This document shows positions 58,757 to 64,000 of a stretch of DNA of 64,000 nt, one piece after another. The DNA comes from Flammulina velutipes (lineage: Eukaryota > Basidiomycota > Agaricomycetes > Agaricales > Physalacriaceae): assembly GCA_011800155.1 (NCBI GenBank), contig CM022368.1, positions 558,001 through 622,000 on the forward strand, in the 5' to 3' direction. Position 1 is the first letter of the stretch; every line of letters starts with the position of its first letter. Position numbers and translations under genes: made by a program. Below the pieces are notes generated by a model. It ran no database searches. It saw only the letters and a list, made by a program, of their open reading frames with translations, and was not told the origin of the DNA.

Positions 58757-61014
58757 ATGCCGCCGTCGACGGCCAACGACCAATGGCTCAGTGGCCGCCA
58801 CTTTGGCGTAGTTATCGACGCTGGCTCGTCTGGATCTCGCGTTCAAATTTACAGCTGGAAGGATCCAAAAGTTGTGAGGCTCGACAAAGTCACTGCCGAC
58901 CATGATTTGCATATGCTGCCGACAGTGGAGAAGGGAACGAGGGAGGGAGACGGATGGGTGGCAAAGGTCGAGCCTGGTGAGCTGTATGCGTTTCACAGTG
59001 AACGGAAGCTAACTGCGACGTAGGTATATCTACGTTTGCCGACAATACGGATGGGTTGGTTGACTATCTGCGTCCCCTTCTTGCCCATGCCCAGGATCAT
59101 ATCCCGCCTTCCCTACACGCGGACACGCCGTTGTTCCTGCTGGCAACAGCGGGCATGCGTCTGCTGTCTCCCACCCAACAAGCCGAAATCCTTTTGCAGA
59201 CGTGTCACTTTTTCGTGCATCATTCGCACTTTAAAATAGACTCGCCTGGCGATGCAGGTCCATGTGGCGCAAGCGTTCGTATCATTACTGGCGAGGAAGA
59301 AGGGTTGTTTGGATGGATCGCAGTCAACTATCTTATGGACGGCTTCACTGGTTCCAGCCCTACTACATATGGCTTCCTCGACATGGGCGGTGCCTCGACG
59401 CAGATAGCCTTTGAGCCAAACAAAGCACACCAAGCCGACTCTAAAAGTCTCGTTGACGTCTCACTCCGTTTGCTCAATGGTGAAGAGATCAGTCACAAAG
59501 TCTTTGTGACTACCTGGCTCGGATACGGCACAAACCAGGCGCGCGAACGATATGTTGGACAGGCAATCTCTGAATTCGAGGACACCCGCAGCACAGATTC
59601 ACTCGACATCATTCATGACCCGTGTCTTCCTAAGGACCTCACTCTGGAAGAAAGCCCCGTGCAGCCAGACCATGTCTCAGAGCATCTGCGCAAGTCGCAC
59701 CGTCTGGTAGGGACAGGCTCTTTTGAGCAATGCATGGTCAAGACATCATCTCTCCTCAACAAACACATCCCTTGCCCCGACGTTTCATGTCTCATGAATG
59801 GCGTCTACGTTCCTCCGATCGACTTCTCTGTCTCCCACTTTATAGGCGTTTCTGAATACTGGTACTCGTCGGACCATGTGTTTGGATTGGGCGGTGCATA
59901 CGACTACGTTCAATACGAACGAGCTGCGTCAGCTTTTTGTTCGCGAGACTGGGATGACATCGTGAAGGAACACGATTCGTCGAAGCAGGGTCATACCGGT
60001 GACGGTCAGATTGAAGAAGACGGTAGAGTGGTCGATGTAGGCAAGTGGGGAAGTAATGTCGAGATACCGCGTCTGCAGATGCAGTGTTTCAAGGCTGCTT
60101 GGATCGCGAACGTGCTACACGAAGGGATTGGCATGCCTCGCTTGGTGGATCCCGGAGGCAATGGGACCACGCATGGTGGCGAGGTCGCAGAGAATGCTAG
60201 TCGGAAAGGTCTTGGTCGACCAACGTTCCAGTCGGTGGACACTGTGGGTGATATCGCTATCAGCTGGACGTTAGGCAAGATGGTATTAGAGGCTAGCAAG
60301 GAAGTTCCTATTCTACCCTCTGGAAAGCCTTTGGGTGACCCATTGGACAACATTCCAGATTCCGATTTTCCGATACAGCCAATACGACCGCCTTGGCTGG
60401 ACCTTATAGAGGAGACAATAACGCCCCACCTGCCTTCATCGTTGACCCGTTCCTCCTTAGGTTTCTCCCCCGTTCTTCTCCTTTTCTGCATCATGGTCAT
60501 CCTCCTCATGCTGGTTGGCTACCCTCTTCGGCGTAATCTTCGGACGAACTGTGTACGTTCCGTGCGTAAGATAACGAAACCAAGAGAACTAGAAATCTAT
60601 AGCATGGAAGAGGGGAAATTGTTTACGGGAGGCTCACGGCCGCCATCGCCTACTGGGAAGAGTTTCAATTGGATGAAACCTTTTCGACGTCTCCTCTCGA
60701 CTTCGCAAAGGCCAAACCTTCCTCGATTAGCCACCCCAACGTTATCCAGCCCTGCTTCTCCGACGACACCCTCACGTATGTCACCTATACGATCATATTC
60801 TCTGCCCGTGGGCGTCTCCCGAGCATCTATATCCCGATCACCATCACCATCGCCTGGTTTTACGCCAACTGATGGACTTTGGTCGTTGTCGTCACGTTCG
60901 GTCAACGCATCCCAGGCGAATCTCTCGACACTGGCAGCGCGGCCGGGGGCTATGTCGAGGATCAGTAGCATGCAGTATATGTCCGACGTTTATGGCAAGC
61001 ACCCGGAAGACTAG
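58757..61014 (+). CDS. YND1: Golgi apyrase / nucleoside diphosphatase (Ynd1-like, GDA1/CD39 family)
   Basis: A membrane-bound NTP/NDP hydrolase of the Golgi lumen that removes the UDP and GDP left by glycosyltransferases. The apyrase conserved regions are present: ACR1 VIDAGSSGSRVQIYSW, ACR2 ATAGMRLLS, ACR3 ITGEEEGLFGWIAVNY, ACR4 GFLDMGGASTQIAFEP, and the later GLGGAYDYVQYERAA. One intron (59 kb) near the N terminus joins VEPG to ISTFADNTDGLVDY. A C-terminal membrane span, FSPVLLLFCIMVILLMLVGY, precedes a Ser/Pro-rich cytosolic tail. About 740 residues, similar to Ynd1 with an extended tail. Gene symbol by homology with yeast YND1; a GDA1-type enzyme is less likely because the span is C-terminal. 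Confidence 0.92.
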
Positions 61015-61431
61015 CCACGAAGAGATGATATCTCGAGCTAAGTTCGGTGCATACCTGCAAATTTGTTTTGCGGGATTTCTCCGCGAGGAGGAGCGGAGAG
61101 AGAAAGGTGTGTCTATGATAGACAGTAATGGTATGGTTTTTCTCGCGCTCGTTCTATCTATAAATCTGAAGTTTCCTTAGATAACGGACCTTTCAGTAGA
61201 GCGGAGAAATTGTATCGACATCTTTACTTCTTTCACTTATTTAGTGCGACGGGTGGAACTGTTCGACGCCGTAAGGTAATGAGTTATCTTGTTCAAGTGT
61301 TTTCCGCTTTGATGTGTTTCACCATCGATATGACGGCCCGAACGAAACGAAGTTCGTACCCATCATGAAGCTACTACAATCACCGATATAAAGCTGGGAC
61401 GGGCTTGATGGACTTACCATTCCAACCATCC
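61015..61431. promoter_or_regulatory. Promoter region of the carboxylesterase
   Basis: This 417-bp interval holds no gene. A TATAAAG at 61387-61393 lies 39 bp before the ATG at 61432 and is a likely TATA box. Upstream is the 3' end of the apyrase gene. Confidence 0.5.
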
Positions 61432-63512
61432 ATGAAAGCCCTACTTCTACTATCTGCTCTGGCTGTTTGCTCGCTTGCGCAAAGGTTTAAAGTTCCGGGT
61501 AAGCACTTCGATTCTTCTACGTGATTCATTGCTGAATTGTGATTATAGTTGCTAATAAGAGTGCCTATATCGGACAGATTGACGGGGCCAAGGGTTTTGC
61601 GTCCTTTCTTGGAATAAGATACGCCCAAGCGCCTACAGAGAACTTACGCTGGAGACCTCCAGTACCAGTCTCCAACTCCACTCCGGGAGATGTAGATGCA
61701 TCGACTGTGAGTTGCAGATGCGTCTTCTTGTTGACACCCGCGCTTATATCGTTGATATCTAGTACGGATCAGCGTGTATTGCCACAGCGATATCGGGAGA
61801 CATTCCGAAAGAACAGGCTGAGGACTGTTTATTCCTCAACGTGAGTGTTTCCTCGGAACCACTACCGAAAATGCCTGCTTGACAACGAGTTATAGGTCTT
61901 CCTTCCCTTCCCCCAATCCACGAAAATCCTCCCGGTTCTTGTGTATTTCCACGGGGGAGGCTTCCAAAGTGGCAGCGCTCGTGACATAGAGCCTACCCAT
62001 CTGTTCGCATCTACGGCACAGCCTTTTATCTTCGTAACTGTGCAGTACCGATTAGGACAATTTGGGTTTTTATGTGAGCATCTCACTTATTTGTTTTCCA
62101 TCGCCGTGTAACTGATCTCGTCCGTATAGCTGGCTCCCAGGTTGGGAAGGACGGTGCGTATAATGTCGGGATGCTAGATCAGGTATGCGTTTTGTCTGCA
62201 GGTTTGATTCTCTCCTCACTTCTTATTAGCGTGCTGGGTTACGCTGGGTTCAGCAATACATCAAATATTTTGGTGGTGATTCGAAGTGAGTTTCTACATT
62301 TTTGTTACCATGAAAGTGTACTGAACTAAGCTCTGTAGACGTGTCACGATCTGGGGCTCTTCGGCAGGCGCTGGATCTACCATGTTCCATGTCAGTATTT
62401 ATCCGAGTTTCTCAAGGTGCAAAAACTAATGTCTGTGATGTTCAGTTAATTGCAAACGAAGGCAAAAACGAAGATCTTTTCAATCAAGCTATGGGATGTA
62501 GTCCATCGATGAGCTACATGCCGGAGGCTGGTTCTGCCTACGACCAGAGCGTCTTTAACGAGATAGCTTCAAAAGTGTAGGGTGTTTCTTCAATAACCTA
62601 ATCCAAAGGCTCATCTCGTATAGACAATGCGACTCCAAAGACCCGAATGTCTTGGCCTGTTTGCGAAAAGCACCCGTCAAGGCTTTGGCAAACGCAGGAA
62701 ATAGCGTTGCGGTAGCCCGTAAACCTACCGTCTTTGTCTTCGCACCTAGGCTAGAATCGAGGGGAAAATTCTTGAGTAATAGGGCAGTAGAGGCGTTTAA
62801 AGATGGAAAGTTTGCCCAAGTCTCGGTCCTTTTCGGGTGGGGAATGCTTTTATCGTTGTCGTTTGGATCCTGACATTGATGTTGAGTGTAGATCCAACAC
62901 GAACGAAGGAGCTGGATGGGCAGACTACGGAAATGACGCGACGGAGGCTAAAGTCTACGACTTCCTTCGAGGCCAATACGCTCCCTTCACCAACGAGTCC
63001 TTCTCAAAGGCGCTGGATCTATACCCTGTAAAAGACTTCAAAAATCCTAGCGGTCAAGGACAACAAATGTATGGCGAAGCACGCTACGTTTGCTCCGCGA
63101 ATCTTATCACCGGAAACGCAAAACGACTCGGGTTGGCGTCGTACCACTACCACTACAACAACGCACATCTCGGTTCGAATCATGGAAGCGAAAACGGTGC
63201 TTTCTTTGGGCCGCCTGCGACTGCTAACGCGGAGGATACGGCGCTGTTTGAAGATATGCGGAAGTTTTGGACGTCGTTTGTGGCGTCGGGCAACCCCGTT
63301 GTCGGTGATGAAAATGGACTCAAGTGGGAGGTATGTTCTTTGATTCGTATGAGGGTGTCCCTCGTTGACAAATAACTTAGGCGGTATCTTTGGATACTGC
63401 AGGCCCTCGGATGCGTCTCGATCCTCAGGCTGGAAATATGGAGCCTATGGATGACGCTCTCAACGCGCGGTGTAATTTCTGGCATGGAATTAGCAAGGAA
63501 TTGGAAACGTGA
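61432..63512 (+). CDS. Secreted type-B carboxylesterase / lipase
   Basis: An alpha/beta-hydrolase secreted to cleave esters. The signal peptide is MKALLLLSALAVCSLAQ. The oxyanion-hole region reads VYFHGGGFQSGSARD, and the nucleophile elbow TIWGSSAGAGS has the Ser in GxSxG. The acid residue lies in GSNTNEGAGW, and the catalytic His in LGSNHGSENGAFFG. FVTVQYRLGQFGFL and CLFLNVFLPFP are typical type-B signatures. About twelve short introns; the frame is intact. The C terminus is MDDALNARCNFWHGIS and ends ELET. A degraded copy of the last exon lies at 37068-37168. Substrate not deducible. It is the last gene in the window. Confidence 0.9.
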
Positions 63513-64000
63513 TTTAATGGTAGAGTGAGGGTAGATGATAGCCACTGAACATTGGATTATATACGTTCAAGTCTTGGATCATTCGCAAGGTCGGGATTGG
63601 TTGTATATAGTGTACGTATGAGCGTCGAGCGCTCCCCATCATGACGAATAAAATACGTATTCGTCTTCGTTCCACTTCACCTAAAATATACGAAGATATC
63701 CAGAGGATATCCCTATCTCGGTGGGAAGGCAGTCAAGTTTAAGTTTCGACTTTATTTTAAAGCGTCGCTTCATCTTCATTATGATGGTCAACGGCTGAGG
63801 AGATAAGATTGTCACTTGTCACGCTCCAGTTATTGACAAGATATTATTCATACTTAAAGATGACGGTAGTATTTCTTCGCTCGAGTCGACGGTCGTCGAA
63901 AGCTTTGTTGGAGGCCAGTGTTTTTTGCGCCTCTTGTTACTTGATACGGATGTCGGACCACCAAATAAGGTGACGCCACACCATGTTTTCAAACTATGTT
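63513..64000. other. Downstream flank of the carboxylesterase
   Basis: No gene seen. A short hairpin, GACGAATA-aaatacg-TATTCGTC (63643-63665), lies about 130 bp after the stop codon and could be part of the 3' end or a neutral palindrome; a further palindrome, GATATCC-aga-GGATATC, follows near 63693. The window ends in unremarkable sequence. Confidence 0.4.

Overview
This is a piece of a filamentous fungal nuclear chromosome, almost certainly from a basidiomycete of the Agaricomycetes. Nearly every gene is split by several short introns of about 45-65 nt with GT..AG borders (a few GC..AG), intergenic distances are short, there is no operon structure, and many products are typical of mushrooms (expanded P450s, flavin halogenase, cysteine-rich secreted protein, lineage-specific F-box and PWWP-like proteins). 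No tRNA, rRNA, CRISPR array or intact transposon was recognised.

The left arm (0.7-12.5 kb) is a secondary-metabolism-like or accessory neighbourhood. It holds a flavin-dependent halogenase (+), a stand-alone adenylate-forming enzyme (+), a cysteine-rich secreted protein (-) divergent from a ferric-reductase-type flavocytochrome (+), a secreted berberine-bridge-type FAD oxidase (-) and a hot-dog thioesterase-like protein (-). Two perfect copies of the iron-GATA motif ATCAGATAA lie between the secreted protein and the ferric reductase. No PKS, terpene synthase or multimodular NRPS is present, so any scaffold would come from elsewhere.

The middle (12.6-41 kb) is mostly housekeeping: a Hop1-type HORMA/PHD meiotic protein, a DHA-type MFS exporter, the mismatch-repair endonuclease subunit PMS1, cyclin C (carrying an in-frame TAG in a conserved position), two unrecognised proteins, a Ser/Gln/His-rich protein, mitochondrial DNA polymerase gamma (MIP1), an F-box protein, the ERMES subunit MDM12 and a WD40-cyclophilin (PPWD1 type). 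Several pairs are head to head with very short shared promoters (thioesterase/HOP1, MIP1/F-box, MDM12/PPWD1).

The right part (41.4-52 kb) is a tandem array of three closely related cytochrome P450 genes, all sharing a 12-nt micro-exon in the haem loop. An 84-bp near-perfect inverted repeat sits between copies 1 and 2, and a small zinc-binding-like orphan gene lies between copies 2 and 3. It is followed by a PWWP-like nuclear protein, a 2-oxoglutarate/Fe(II) oxygenase, a second MFS transporter, a Golgi apyrase (YND1 type) and a secreted type-B carboxylesterase. A decayed copy of the 3' end of a carboxylesterase like this one lies 26 kb away, at 37.1 kb. Gene models were made by eye from reading frame, splice consensus and family motifs, so exon borders are inferences unless stated; only the outer coordinates of each coding region are given.
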